From Candidatus Panguiarchaeum symbiosum (GTDB lineage Archaea; Asgardarchaeota; Njordarchaeia; Njordarchaeales; Panguiarchaeaceae), in contig JANJXX010000008.1 of NCBI GenBank assembly GCA_024720975.1, forward strand, positions 1-39,439: a stretch of 39,439 nucleotides of DNA. The letters are read 5' to 3'. Positions within the stretch are counted from its first letter, which is position 1; the number at the start of each line of letters is the position of its first letter. The notes below the pieces were generated by a model. The model was not told the origin of the DNA, did not search any database, and saw only the letters and a program-made list of their open reading frames with translations. The translations under genes were made by a program, and so were the position numbers. Positions 9,182 through 18,891 of this stretch are shown one piece after another.

Positions 9182-10446
9182 TTAGGAGAATGTTGTTAAT
9201 TTTAATGGCATTTGTGATGTTCTCGACTCTGTTGCTAGTTTCTAAATCTGTCTATACAAGTAGTAGTATTAATGTAATTTGGCGTGAGGATGTAGGTCAA
9301 TACTACACTTACAGCAGATACTCCATCCTCGCCAGTGATCTCAAAGATCGCGGCATATCGCCGTCAAGTTACAATGCAAGCGAGTTATTTAAGGGAGCGG
9401 AGGTACCTCCTAATTACTTTGGTGATCCAAAGAAAACAGTGATTGTCATTCCTAATCCACCCAATGAATTCGGCAGCCTTGAGTTAAGTTTTCTTAAGAA
9501 TTTTGTCGAAGCTGGTGGTAAGCTCATTATAATGGGTGACGTACAGTACGACACCAGACGATATGGAAAGCCAGATTATTTGAATGCTTTGCTTGACTAT
9601 ATAGGTATTGGTAATAAAGTGCGTTTCTGGGGAACGAATGATGATGGTGACGAAATAAAGGACTACACTCAAAACTATGGCTATTATTGGCAAGTCGTTG
9701 TAACCAGTGATTGTTTCTCCCCGCACTTGATTTCCTACGAAATCAACAAGGTTGTAATAACATCGTCCTCACTGATAGTCCTTGATCCTTCGGTTTTGGT
9801 GGCAACATCACCACAAACCTCATATGCTCAAAGTGCCTCCGGAAAAATTCACACCTATGGGAATGTTCCTTGGCTTGCAGCTACTGAACTCGGCGAAGGT
9901 AAAATAGTTGTTTGTGGCTCAAGTGTTATATTCAGCGATAGCTATGTCTATGGAAGGTCAGTGCCATACATAAAAACTGAAGATAATGAAAAGCTTTTCT
10001 TCAATATAATTTGGTGGCTTACTGAGCAAAGGATTACGGCTCCTTACAAAATAGAACCAATAGGGATTATTGATGTATTCCCAATAGTTGCAGGAGTTAT
10101 CTCTGGAATAATATTACGAAGAAATGGCAAAGTCGATTATCGCGCTTTCAGCTACCTGTCAATGATTGCATCACTTCTTTTTGCATTCATTGCGACAATA
10201 CAAGTCACTCTCTTTGGCCAAGTAATTGTCGGGACAGCAATACCAGGTTGGGGTGATGTGATGAAGATTAAGGGCGAAACTATACCAGCCGAGCTGAATG
10301 CATTCATTAGGTATTTCTTTACGGGAGCGTTCTGGATTTGCACAGGCTTCTTGCTCATAGCGCTCCTAGAGTGGCTTGACAGGTATCTTGAACTGGGAAT
10401 AACTAAACGCCTTGGAATAAAGCCTGAGGAGGTGATGAAGGAGTGA
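9178..10446 (+). CDS. Exported membrane protein with DUF4350/GATase-like domain
   Basis: A 422-residue protein with an N-terminal signal peptide or anchor (residues 1-25), an extracellular domain containing VIVIPNPPNEFGSLELSFLKNFVEAGGKLIIMGD, and three membrane helices near the C-terminus (about 300-315, 325-350, 375-400). The pattern 'P(N/E)...L..FV..GG.L.IMGD' is the core of DUF4350-like domains related to class I glutamine amidotransferase folds, which bind rather than cleave in many membrane proteins. GTG at 9178 overlaps the preceding stop by four bases (GTGA), so translation is coupled. The next gene has the same domain, suggesting the two proteins pair at the cell surface. Precise function unknown. 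Confidence 0.72.
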   Translation: MIRRMLLILMAFVMFSTLLLVSKSVYTSSSINVIWREDVGQYYTYSRYSILASDLKDRGISPSSYNASELFKGAEVPPNYFGDPKKTVIVIPNPPNEFGSLELSFLKNFVEAGGKLIIMGDVQYDTRRYGKPDYLNALLDYIGIGNKVRFWGTNDDGDEIKDYTQNYGYYWQVVVTSDCFSPHLISYEINKVVITSSSLIVLDPSVLVATSPQTSYAQSASGKIHTYGNVPWLAATELGEGKIVVCGSSVIFSDSYVYGRSVPYIKTEDNEKLFFNIIWWLTEQRITAPYKIEPIGIIDVFPIVAGVISGIILRRNGKVDYRAFSYLSMIASLLFAFIATIQVTLFGQVIVGTAIPGWGDVMKIKGETIPAELNAFIRYFFTGAFWICTGFLLIALLEWLDRYLELGITKRLGIKPEEVMKE

Positions 10447-12572
10447 CTAAGAACATTGGAATGATCTTAATAGTAGCCCTGTTAATTGTCTCAATTGCAG
10501 GAAACTCTAAGCTATCTGCATTTGAGTATAGACTGCATGATGAATACCTTAGAATAGATGCTGGTACAAACTCTGGAAGCTACCCCATTCTATACGCGTC
10601 ATTTGATGATTCGACAGAGCCACTATTTGGCACAACTTACTTCAATCAGACAAAAATAGGTAACATCATCATCAGTATATACCTGGAAAATACAACATTC
10701 CTTCCAACGATTATGAGAAATCTGACAATCACAATATTCAACAATGGTACGGAAAGCGCCGGGGTGTTTGGCATAAGCTTAAATGTGCCATACTTCCTAG
10801 TGGCTTATGAATACATGATTCTGGAAAATGCAAGTGGCGTCTTCAATTCCTCTTTCGAATATGTGACCATAAATCCTGTTGGAAATGTGTCACCAGGAGA
10901 TACACTAAAAGTATACATCCCATTGGAGGGTGTGTATGGCAAGAAGGAGTCAGGATTATTAGTTGCAGCGCTGTATATGGGAAGCAATAAGCTAGTTTCA
11001 TGGAATATAGAGATCTCAATGTTTCCAATGTTTATTATAGAGGCCAGTTTGATGGATCGTGTTCTCAATATAACATCCAAGAATTTTACAATGCTTGACG
11101 TTTACGTCAAAAATATTTTCCCCACAAGCATAGATATATGCCATGTGAAAAACATAACTCTACAAGTATCCGCCGCACCAGAAATCAAAATTGAACCAGA
11201 TTATGAAATTATCAGCGAGTTAAACAACACTGGACCAACAGTTAATAAATCCTTCAAAGTTTGGGTGAGTAAGGTAGGAGTTTTTGAGATATCAGTCTAC
11301 GCCATGGCGAAATTGGCATACTTAGAGAACACAAATAAGACAACATCATTTCCAGGAGAAGTTTCTGTAAGAGTCCTGTTAATCACAACAACACAGAAGC
11401 TAATAATCTTCGATGAGGGACACTATCAATACTATAGGTTTGCCTCCGGGTATATGAAGGGAGTCATCAATATTGCCAGCAAATTTGGTCCGGTTCTAAT
11501 TAACCGCGGAAAATTTGTACCGGAATTGGCAGATCCAGCAACAACATCTCTGATAATAATACCCAATCCACAGCCATCTACAGGCGATCCCGCTGATGAA
11601 ACAACAAAAATATTTACAGATGATGAAATCATCATCTTAAGATATTTCCTAGAGAATGGAGGAGCCCTACTGCTAATGGGCAACTACTATAGATACTTCT
11701 GGCCAAAGGCTAAGCAAAATGGTTTCGATGCTATAACTGGCAAGTATGGCATCTATTGGATTGATGGAGATGTGTACGATAATACCTCCAACTACGGGAG
11801 GATATACGACATTCGAGTTACAAACTTCGGTAACAACTCAGTAGCACGCTTAATGACCTTAAACATAGAATCCGTTAGATTCTCCGGCACAGCTTTGAAT
11901 ATAACCAATCCGCAAGGGGCTATATCTGTAGACATCTATCCCATACTACTAGGTGATAACGATACATTTGCTACCTTGGGTGAAGCTACAGAACCTCATG
12001 TATTTGATGGACCAAACGTTATAATGGCTATCGCAGCCATAATCAATAAATCCGGCAGAGTCTTCGCATGTGGTTCATCATACTTATTCAGCGATTATTA
12101 TTACTTTAGCGATAATAGCGCCTTTATAGAGAATATATTCAGCTGGCTCCTTGCCACGCAAAGACTAGACTTCATAATAAATTCAAAACCATTCGTGCGC
12201 GTAGGAGAGACGAATCATGTAATCGTAGAGATAATAAACAGAGGCGTGATAGACATAATAAACATTAGTCTTAAGGTAACAGCCCAAACAGGACTCAAAT
12301 ACCTAAATCAGACACAAGTATACTTAAAAGAAAAGCTAGAGCCAGGAGAATCCTGGTCATTGCGCCTCGCATTCAAAGCAGATACCGCTGGTGATTTCTA
12401 TGTTCGTTTTGTGCTTTCAGCCAGCAATTATCCAGAGACATCTAAGGTAGTTTTCCTAAGATTTGAAGCCGCTGAAACCCCAGCACTATACGTAGCTATT
12501 GCCACTGTGATTGTAGTAGTCGCTATCGGAGTCACGCTCACTTGGAAAAAGGTAAAGAAAAAGACATCCTAA
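10443..12572 (+). CDS. Large surface protein: DUF4350-like plus CARDB-like domains
   Basis: A 709-residue secreted protein with a signal peptide at residues 1-25 and a single C-terminal membrane helix (ALYVAIATVIVVVAIGVTLTW) followed by KKVKKK, so it is anchored outside the cell by its tail. The first third is rich in Asn-X-Ser/Thr sites and looks like beta-sandwich domains. The middle has TTSLIIIPNPQPSTGDPADE and FLENGGALLLMGNYYRYF, the same DUF4350-like core as the previous gene. The last third (VRVGETNHVIVEIINRGVID...) resembles CARDB/COG1361-type adhesion-like domains. GTG at 10443 overlaps the previous stop (GTGA). It ends only 26 bp from the convergent aminopeptidase gene. A structural partner of the two phosphohydrolases is likely, but not demonstrated. 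Confidence 0.75.
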   Translation: MTKNIGMILIVALLIVSIAGNSKLSAFEYRLHDEYLRIDAGTNSGSYPILYASFDDSTEPLFGTTYFNQTKIGNIIISIYLENTTFLPTIMRNLTITIFNNGTESAGVFGISLNVPYFLVAYEYMILENASGVFNSSFEYVTINPVGNVSPGDTLKVYIPLEGVYGKKESGLLVAALYMGSNKLVSWNIEISMFPMFIIEASLMDRVLNITSKNFTMLDVYVKNIFPTSIDICHVKNITLQVSAAPEIKIEPDYEIISELNNTGPTVNKSFKVWVSKVGVFEISVYAMAKLAYLENTNKTTSFPGEVSVRVLLITTTQKLIIFDEGHYQYYRFASGYMKGVINIASKFGPVLINRGKFVPELADPATTSLIIIPNPQPSTGDPADETTKIFTDDEIIILRYFLENGGALLLMGNYYRYFWPKAKQNGFDAITGKYGIYWIDGDVYDNTSNYGRIYDIRVTNFGNNSVARLMTLNIESVRFSGTALNITNPQGAISVDIYPILLGDNDTFATLGEATEPHVFDGPNVIMAIAAIINKSGRVFACGSSYLFSDYYYFSDNSAFIENIFSWLLATQRLDFIINSKPFVRVGETNHVIVEIINRGVIDIINISLKVTAQTGLKYLNQTQVYLKEKLEPGESWSLRLAFKADTAGDFYVRFVLSASNYPETSKVVFLRFEAAETPALYVAIATVIVVVAIGVTLTWKKVKKKTS

Positions 12573-12598
12573 TCTCTTTTGATGGGGTTAATATCTTT

Positions 12599-13987
12599 TT
12601 ATTCTCCTTCTTCATAAAAGGCTTTATAGGCTAGATATGCAGAATAGACGTCAGCTTTGCTCGTAATTTCGTAGGGTGCATGGAGAGCCAGGACACCAGG
12701 TCCAATGTCTGCTGTGATTATTCCTCTTTGTGCAATAAACATTGCTATTGTGCCGCCTCCTCCTACGTCAACTTTTCCCATGAGACCCGACTGCCAGGGT
12801 ATGTTTCTCTTGTCGAGTATGTTTCTAATCCATGCGATATATTCAGCGTGTGCCTCGCTTGTCGAGTACTTTCCTCCTCGTCCTGTGTATTTAGTGAGAA
12901 TAACACCTTTTCCTAGGAAACCTGCATTTGATAAGTCATAGAGGTCTCCATGGAGTGGATCTACAACGGTATTAACGTCTGCTGATATTGCGCGGGAGTT
13001 TGTAAAAGCTTTTATCAGGACATCTATATTGGTGCCAGCAGCGCTCTTTCTCATGATTTCGGTTATGAAGTATTCGAAGAACATAGAGTTTATGCTTGTA
13101 TCACCTGCGCTTCCAATTTCTTCCCTATCCACGAACAAGCCAATCGCAGTGAATTCAGGTTTCTCCTGCTCGATGAGTGCTCTAAATGATGTATAGACGC
13201 AGACTCTATCATCTTGTCCATATGCTGCTATCATGGATCTATCGAAACCTGCATCTCTCGGCTTGAATGCTGGAACTAATGCTAAGTCTGCGGAAATGAG
13301 GTCTTCCTCCTTTATTCCATACTTCTCCTCGAGAATTTTTAATACCATCTTCTTAACACTATCTTTTTCATCTTGTTTCTCTGAGCGAATTGGTTTATTT
13401 CCTGCAATAGTATGGAGCTCCTCACCCTCAATAACTTCGGTTCCTTTTCGCGACTCTTGTTTCTTTCCTCCAATATGGGGAGCAACGTCTGGTATCACGA
13501 ATATGGGATCAGAATCGTCCTCCCCAATGACGATGTCTTTGACTGTACCGTCTTTAAATGCTATAGTGCCATGAAGTGCTAGCGGAATGGCAACCCATTG
13601 ATATTTCTTAACTCCTCCATAGTAGTGAGTTTTGAGCATTGCGATTCCGGAGTTTTCATACAAAGGAGCAGGCTTTAGATCTATTCTGGGAGTGTCAGTA
13701 TGAGAGCCAATTATTCGAAATCCTTTAGTCACGGGATTTTTGCCTATAACAGCCATAGCTACGAGTTTATTTCGAAATGTAGCGTAGACTTTATCGCCTA
13801 CTGAAAGCTTCTCCAGCTCATCGATAGGCTTGAAATCATACCTTTTGGCTTCTTTGATTAGATACTTTACTGTCTCTCTTTCGGTCTTCGCTTCGCACAG
13901 AAACTTTTTATAATCATTAGCGAAGTTCTCAATAGCGTCCTCATTCAATTTAAACCAAGCCCACTCAGGCATAGTAAAACACTTCAT
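12599..13987 (-). CDS. M18-family aspartyl aminopeptidase
   Basis: A 462-residue metallo-aminopeptidase of the M18 family, which removes N-terminal acidic or other residues from peptides in the cytoplasm using two metal ions. The expected motifs are present: GSHTDTPRIDLKP (metal histidine and following catalytic Asp), VDREEIGS (catalytic Glu and metal Glu pair), DVNTVVDPLHGDLYDLSNAG, and the late histidine in GPGVLALHAPYEITSK. The length matches archaeal members. ATG at 13987 opens the protein; the reading continues MPEWAWFKLNE, which is well formed. It stands alone, convergent with the surface-protein operon and about 70 bp from the next minus-strand gene. Confidence 0.9.
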   Translation of the reverse strand: MKCFTMPEWAWFKLNEDAIENFANDYKKFLCEAKTERETVKYLIKEAKRYDFKPIDELEKLSVGDKVYATFRNKLVAMAVIGKNPVTKGFRIIGSHTDTPRIDLKPAPLYENSGIAMLKTHYYGGVKKYQWVAIPLALHGTIAFKDGTVKDIVIGEDDSDPIFVIPDVAPHIGGKKQESRKGTEVIEGEELHTIAGNKPIRSEKQDEKDSVKKMVLKILEEKYGIKEEDLISADLALVPAFKPRDAGFDRSMIAAYGQDDRVCVYTSFRALIEQEKPEFTAIGLFVDREEIGSAGDTSINSMFFEYFITEIMRKSAAGTNIDVLIKAFTNSRAISADVNTVVDPLHGDLYDLSNAGFLGKGVILTKYTGRGGKYSTSEAHAEYIAWIRNILDKRNIPWQSGLMGKVDVGGGGTIAMFIAQRGIITADIGPGVLALHAPYEITSKADVYSAYLAYKAFYEEGE

Positions 13988-14058
13988 TGAAAGTTTTTAG
14001 TTATCACTAGAAAAAGTCTGGAAAAAAATATTAAAGTATATGATGGATATGCTAGTTC

Positions 14059-14772
14059 TTATGGACTCAAAGTTTTCTTAATTTGCTCTTCTACGCTCTT
14101 AATGTTTGGTACTAGAGTTAATATAATTGTCCTCTTCTCAGTTGGTATGTCCAATATTATGGTTCCGCTCCTGAAGAATGTGAGGTATGCAAACATGTCT
14201 GTAATAGATGCGGTGAATTTCACGCCCTGCGTCGTAAACTTCTCCGTCTTCCTTAGAATGCCAGCTTTTCGGATGATTTGATTGGGCTCTATAATCCAAT
14301 AATTGAGTCTTGCGGAAATCCAAATCAATGCTAGGATAAGAAACGATGTTAGCGCTATTCCAAGGTATGCGTGTGGTCCTATAGCCAGGTCTAGTTTTTC
14401 ATAAATTTCTTGCAGGTTTATAGCTGGTAAGACTCCGTAGTGTCCTAATGCTATTAACAATATTGCTGCAGCGATAAAGAGTGCTAGCAGTAGTAGTAGT
14501 CTAACTTCAGTGAATTCATAGGCCATAGTCAGTCCAAGAACGAGATATATTGTTATGAATATTAATCCAAGTGCTCGGTATAAGCCAGTGAAGGGCAATA
14601 TTAGTTCTGTAATTCCAAATATCAAGCATACGAGTCCAAGAATGTAAAGCATCACTGATATCCTAGGGTACGTCCTTATGATGACTCTTCTCTGTGGCGT
14701 TATTTCTTCCTTAGTTTCTGCCTGTTCCTTTTTCTCTTCGATTTCTCCCATAGCAATCCGCCCACAATTCAT
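14059..14772 (-). CDS. PH-like (DUF304) membrane protein
   Basis: A 237-residue membrane protein. Four hydrophobic helices lie at about 40-62, 68-85, 90-110 and 135-155, followed by a cytosolic beta-rich domain (NYWIIEPNQIIRKAGILRK ... TASITDMFAYLTFFRSGTIILDIPT) typical of bacterial/archaeal PH-like domains. The N-terminus before the first helix is charged and rich in Glu and Lys. The start is ATG at 14772 or 14751 (MGEIEEK); the longer reading is given. Function unknown; members of the family are general membrane proteins. No operon partner is evident: the glycosyltransferase on the other side is divergent. Confidence 0.72.
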   Translation of the reverse strand: MNCGRIAMGEIEEKKEQAETKEEITPQRRVIIRTYPRISVMLYILGLVCLIFGITELILPFTGLYRALGLIFITIYLVLGLTMAYEFTEVRLLLLLALFIAAAILLIALGHYGVLPAINLQEIYEKLDLAIGPHAYLGIALTSFLILALIWISARLNYWIIEPNQIIRKAGILRKTEKFTTQGVKFTASITDMFAYLTFFRSGTIILDIPTEKRTIILTLVPNIKSVEEQIKKTLSP

Positions 14773-14921
14773 CTATACCATCGACTTTTAAATTCAAATT
14801 AGGTTTTTTCTACATAAAAATGAGCTGATACCTAGTCTTAGGGAGACTTTTAGGTTCCTCGATAAGTCACATAGCATTTGCTCACCTTTTCGTCTTTGTA
14901 AGAATCTACCGAGGGGTAATT

Positions 14922-16115
14922 TTGTCCAAGGATCTAACAGTCATTATAACAACAGATGCATATCACCCGTTCATGTCAGGTGTTACAAGAGTAATCGATA
15001 TTTTCCTGGAGGAACTGCCGAGGTATGGTGTGAGGACGATACTTATTGCACCATATCCTCAGAGGGCGTCAATGCGTTTCATTCAGGATGGTCATACTAA
15101 AAAGGTTTTGTTAGGCTCCTTCTCTATAAAGTATATATATCCGGATATCAATGCACCAAGGTTTTTTGATCCGCTAATACCATTGAGGTTGAATATTAGG
15201 AGAATTTTAGAGCCTTCGAGGTATGTGATACATGCTCACACGCCATATGTCGCAACGGAGCACATAAGGGTTTCATTGAGACCACTTAAATGGAGACCCC
15301 CAATAGTGTTGACTTACCATACCCTGGTTAATGTTTACTCAAAGGTCCGCTTTGGCATACTTTACGGACCTTTTATGCGTATTGAAAGGTTCTTCTTAGC
15401 AAGATCTCTGTTGAAGTCGAGAGTTGTTATTGTGCCCTCTAGGTATGCATTTGAGGAGTTAATTGAATACCTTCCAGAGAGAGCAAAGCGCGTTGCTAAG
15501 AGGACTTTAATTATCCCAAATCCACTTCCAAGATGGGAGTATATTGTTCCGAGGAAGACGGCAAGTGAATTATTTGATTTTATAGAGGACAAGCAATATG
15601 CCATATGGGTTGGACGAGTAAGTCATGAGAAGAATCTCCCTTACATATTGAAAATATTCGCTGGCTTACCATACAAGCTGGTGGTTGTTGGAACAGGCCC
15701 CTTATTGAATACCCTCAAAAAAGCAGCACCAAGGAATGTTATCTTCACCGGATTTGTTGATGATGAAGCTCTAAAGGTGCTTCTATTTTCAGCTAGATGT
15801 TTCATTATTGCCAGTCCGTTTGAAACGTTTTCACTTGCTGCACTCGAAGCCATGGCCCATAGAGTTCCCGTGATCGCATATATAGAGGGAGGCTATAGTG
15901 AGTTCATAAAACATGGTTATAATGGATTCAGATTCAAAAATTATGAGGAGGCTCGCAAATACATAACCACGATATTTAAAGACGATAAACTCTATGATGA
16001 GCTCAGCAAAAATGCTTACGAGACAGCTTTAAAATATCACCCAGATACTATAATTCCCATTCACATAGCACTGTACGACAGGCTTGCAGTGGAGGGCCCG
16101 CCAACAAATTACTAG
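14922..16115 (+). CDS. Family 4 (GT-B) glycosyltransferase
   Basis: A 397-residue GT-B glycosyltransferase that would transfer a sugar from a nucleotide donor to lipid, glycan or protein acceptors at the inner membrane face. The N-terminal domain begins ITTDAYHPFMSGVTRVIDIF, the typical acceptor-domain opening. The C-terminal donor domain has WVGRVSHEKNLPYILKIF and GTGPLLNTLKK, and the EX7E motif is visible in SPFETFSLAALEAMAHRVPV with G-x-x-EFI after it. The TTG start at 14922 follows GAGGGGT by 5 bases, which decides it over downstream starts. It is monocistronic as far as I can see; the small ORFs after 16115 are weak. Confidence 0.88.
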   Translation: MSKDLTVIITTDAYHPFMSGVTRVIDIFLEELPRYGVRTILIAPYPQRASMRFIQDGHTKKVLLGSFSIKYIYPDINAPRFFDPLIPLRLNIRRILEPSRYVIHAHTPYVATEHIRVSLRPLKWRPPIVLTYHTLVNVYSKVRFGILYGPFMRIERFFLARSLLKSRVVIVPSRYAFEELIEYLPERAKRVAKRTLIIPNPLPRWEYIVPRKTASELFDFIEDKQYAIWVGRVSHEKNLPYILKIFAGLPYKLVVVGTGPLLNTLKKAAPRNVIFTGFVDDEALKVLLFSARCFIIASPFETFSLAALEAMAHRVPVIAYIEGGYSEFIKHGYNGFRFKNYEEARKYITTIFKDDKLYDELSKNAYETALKYHPDTIIPIHIALYDRLAVEGPPTNY

Positions 16116-16301
16116 GCTCTGAGAGCTTTGGATAAGTCTTTTTGCTCCTCCTATTTACTCGAGAATGTTTGCAATAATGTGCTATACTGGGTGCTAGCCT
16201 TTGGGATATTCATAGCATACATGTATGCGGCTCATGGCTATGCGGGCCGCTTTGGTTGTGTCTTTAATGCTTAAGAACGTATTACATTATTAGGAATGCA
16301 T

Positions 16302-16454
16302 ATGGAATTGCTTAGAGCGCTGGTTATATCTTCCATCTACACGACTATTCTCTTTGCTCTATTAGTAATTCTGGATAAAAACGGAGAAAAGTTGAGGTTC
16401 GTGGTCCACTTATATATCTACGTGCATATAAACTGGATGCATGGGGAGCCCTAA
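16302..16454 (+). CDS. Possible small membrane protein (50 aa)
   Basis: An open frame of 50 codons from ATG 16302 with one strongly hydrophobic segment (LVISSIYTTILFALLVIL, residues 7-24) and a polar tail. A weak AGGA lies in front. It ends 5 bp before the GTG of the next small ORF, so the two might be co-translated. A further 48-codon hydrophobic frame precedes it (TTG 16128 to TAA 16272). I recognise none of these. They may be real tiny membrane proteins or chance open frames in A/T-rich DNA. Confidence 0.3.
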   Translation: MELLRALVISSIYTTILFALLVILDKNGEKLRFVVHLYIYVHINWMHGEP

Positions 16455-16459
16455 AAGAA

Positions 16460-16648
16460 GTGCCGGCAGAATCCATTCCAAAGGAGCTCATTGGGAAACT
16501 TCAACAAGAGGCTATTGGATTTCAACGAAAGGTGTTGAATGAGATTAAACGTTCTAAGGAGACTATACGAAAGTTGAATATCATAATCTTCGCTTTAGCA
16601 ATCTATATAATGCAAGTGATAATCTGGCTAAGTTTGCCCGGTACTTAA
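16460..16648 (+). CDS. Small single-span membrane protein (62 aa)
   Basis: A 62-residue protein from GTG 16460: an amphipathic helix rich in Lys, Gln and Glu (residues 5-40) and then one membrane helix (NIIIFALAIYIMQVIIWLSL). GGGGAG lies about 11 bases upstream. The reading frame is open further upstream back to about 16380 without an ATG, so the true start may be earlier. No family is recognised. It lies between the glycosyltransferase and the end of the RiPP cluster's minus-strand operon. Confidence 0.4.
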   Translation: MPAESIPKELIGKLQQEAIGFQRKVLNEIKRSKETIRKLNIIIFALAIYIMQVIIWLSLPGT

Positions 16649-16993
16649 TTATAGATCGCATTTACCAGCTACCATTCTCAGACTGTTCTGGTTTTGTTCT
16701 TCTAGTAATCTTTTCATTATCAAAGCACAAAAGTGTGGAAGATTATACTAATCTAGAACCCTCATCTGGCTGCTCTTTGAGAACTTCTTAGCTGCCTTAG
16801 CAATTACAATATCAAATGCCTTCGCAATAAATGCTTCTAGATTAATATACTCTCCTCTATTACATGTACGATTATCGTATCCGCTAGGTTTAATTTGGTT
16901 AGAATGCTTTCACAAGAAGGTGTTAGACTTTTGAAGGAGTTGATTTTGCCTTCTAGGAGATTAATTTTTTTAAAAAATCAAGGTTTATAGTGA
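16649..16993. other. Intergenic region with decayed coding-like frames
   Basis: About 345 bp after the small ORF and before the E1-like gene's end. On the minus strand two overlapping frames look coding in composition: one of about 45 codons (INLLEGKINSFK... VIEES) and one of about 53 codons ending AKAAKKFSKSSQMRVLD, but neither has a start, and the first is out of frame with the TTG that overlaps the E1-like stop (16995-16997) by one base in an A/T homopolymer run at about 16965-16977. This may be a dead gene or one broken by a homopolymer sequencing error. No RNA gene was seen. Confidence 0.3.
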
Positions 16994-18052
16994 TCAAATG
17001 TACTTTTTGTAATGTTTTATGCAAATCTCACATAGGGGATCATGCCAAACTGGAACACTTTTAATCGAGAGTGTTATTGGATCAGCTATGAAGATTTTAT
17101 TTACCAGCTGATCCACTGGTATTATATCTAGTGCCAGGTTTATTACGAGCTCGCTAAGTAAACCGACTGCGAAATTTAGTCCAGACTCAGTTATCGCTGG
17201 CCTAGCATACTGGTAAAATTCTGCTTCTCTGAATATTCTCTTGGAGTCATTGTACCTACTGGCATTTATGAGAGATGATCTAACAAAATCCTCAAAACAG
17301 GCAGATTCGCCATCAACAAATATTGGTCCTATAAATAATCTCGCACAGTCAAGCCAGGTGTATACTATTGGTCCAGCAGCTCGAGGAGCTAATTTTGAGT
17401 TCAACTCCTGGAGTAAGATATAATCGCTAGTATCGGAGGTAACAACAGTTATATCAACAACACCATCTATGTAATTCAAGTACGATGCTACATCGCTTGC
17501 ATCTACAATTTTAGCTCTATCCTTAAACCTTTCCTTTATTATATGAGAGCGTTCAATTCCAATATCTTTCTCAGAATAAACCGGGCTCAGCAAGTCATCA
17601 CATGATACTTTTTCCACATCAAGTATATAAAACTTTTTAACTGAATCATCTACCAGCATCTTAAGGAGTGTTGATCCAACAATGCCCAGATTTATTATAC
17701 CAACTGATACATCCTCTAAAACCTTATGAGCAGCCCCACCAAGAGATGTATATGCAAGAAAGAATCTCGTAATCGGCGAGGTTTCTTCATGATACTCCCC
17801 TAACATATCCTCGCCAATGATGATCTTATGTTTAAACAGCACATCAAAGAGTTTTTCCAAATCCTTATCGTGCTTGATACCCTCAACACCTACTTCTCGC
17901 AAGTTTTTGAAGAAGTTTTCCAAAAACGACCTTACGTCACTCTGCTTGATTCTAATTGTTATGCCCTCAGCACTTTTAATGATGGCGGTTTCGTCATCTA
18001 AGTAAAAAATGGAAACATTAGGCTTTAAGATATACCTGGTCAAGGTTCTCAC
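16994..18052 (-). CDS. E1-like (ThiF-fold) RiPP leader-binding protein, TOMM C-type
   Basis: A 352-residue protein of the TOMM cyclodehydratase partner class (SagC/ThiF-like). The first ~80 residues look like the winged-helix RRE domain that binds RiPP leader peptides. An E1-like Rossmann core follows, with VSVGIINLGIVGSTLLKMLVDDS at about 116-138 and ILDVEKV close after it. The C-terminus ends with the short motif PLCEIC (C341, C344), common in this family. The E1-like fold usually recruits the leader and stimulates the YcaO enzyme. GTG at 18052 begins 5 bp after the ABC permease stop, so the gene is the third of a minus-strand operon whose first member lies just beyond precursor peptide A. 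A second E1-like protein is encoded at 24064. Confidence 0.8.
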   Translation of the reverse strand: MRTLTRYILKPNVSIFYLDDETAIIKSAEGITIRIKQSDVRSFLENFFKNLREVGVEGIKHDKDLEKLFDVLFKHKIIIGEDMLGEYHEETSPITRFFLAYTSLGGAAHKVLEDVSVGIINLGIVGSTLLKMLVDDSVKKFYILDVEKVSCDDLLSPVYSEKDIGIERSHIIKERFKDRAKIVDASDVASYLNYIDGVVDITVVTSDTSDYILLQELNSKLAPRAAGPIVYTWLDCARLFIGPIFVDGESACFEDFVRSSLINASRYNDSKRIFREAEFYQYARPAITESGLNFAVGLLSELVINLALDIIPVDQLVNKIFIADPITLSIKSVPVWHDPLCEICIKHYKKYI

Positions 18053-18057
18053 GAATC

Positions 18058-18882
18058 TTATTCATACCTTCTAAGTTCCTCCACTCTTACACCACGGGAC
18101 TTTCTCAGTAGCACTACACCACCGAGTATTAAGACTATCAACCAGGAAATTAGACTTAGATAAGTCAGGTTTATGTCAGCAAAATTCTGCTTTGCAAAGT
18201 TCTCGCTGAAGTTTCCAGTAACGGGCTTCTCGCCACTATACCCTGCGAACAAAATTCCACTGATGGCAAGTTGAGGCACCAGGTAAAATACGTATTTATA
18301 GTCAACCCAAATACCGCCATATGCTACGAATGATAGCATTAATGGCAAGAAAGTTCTAATAATGTTAGCAATATTCCCTCTAAATAGGACATTAATGTAT
18401 GCTAAATCAAATGCAAACATGTATAGAATAGACAGTGATATAATTAGGTCTGCAAGTAATTCTAGAGGTTTCTTAGGATAGAATATCTTTCCGAACTTAG
18501 CATATGCTGTTGCTATGAGCATAGCATTGAAGATAGCACACAACACCAGAAGCATTATCAAATGTGCTATGAAATATTCAACGAGAAATCTCTTTTCATT
18601 AATCCTTCCGAATTTAGTAGCGTATCTTATAGAGAAAGAAGCGTTGTAGATAATATTAGTCATTCCAGTTGCTGCACCGCCTAAGCAAATTATTATCAAA
18701 TATCCATATGCTAAAGCTATAAAGTAGTCTAGAAAAGCTTCTTGCATTCCTCTAGAGAAGACATATACCCACATAATTATCCAGAACTCAATGAAGAGTA
18801 TTGTCCAAAATATGAACGTGAATGAGGTAAAATACGTTTTAAGGGTTAGTCTGACTAGTTTTGTTGGCGCATACCTAGCCAT
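18058..18882 (-). CDS. ABC transporter permease (export, RiPP cluster)
   Basis: A 274-residue protein with six hydrophobic segments, resembling ABC-2-type permeases: helices near 15-40, 50-75, 100-125, 145-165, 170-190 and 235-255, and a basic C-terminal tail. It follows the ABC ATPase by 9 bp on the same strand and precedes the E1-like protein, so the pair is expected to export the finished peptide or give self-protection. No further family assignment is possible from motifs alone. Confidence 0.75.
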   Translation of the reverse strand: MARYAPTKLVRLTLKTYFTSFTFIFWTILFIEFWIIMWVYVFSRGMQEAFLDYFIALAYGYLIIICLGGAATGMTNIIYNASFSIRYATKFGRINEKRFLVEYFIAHLIMLLVLCAIFNAMLIATAYAKFGKIFYPKKPLELLADLIISLSILYMFAFDLAYINVLFRGNIANIIRTFLPLMLSFVAYGGIWVDYKYVFYLVPQLAISGILFAGYSGEKPVTGNFSENFAKQNFADINLTYLSLISWLIVLILGGVVLLRKSRGVRVEELRRYE

Positions 18883-18891
18883 TCAAATCAC

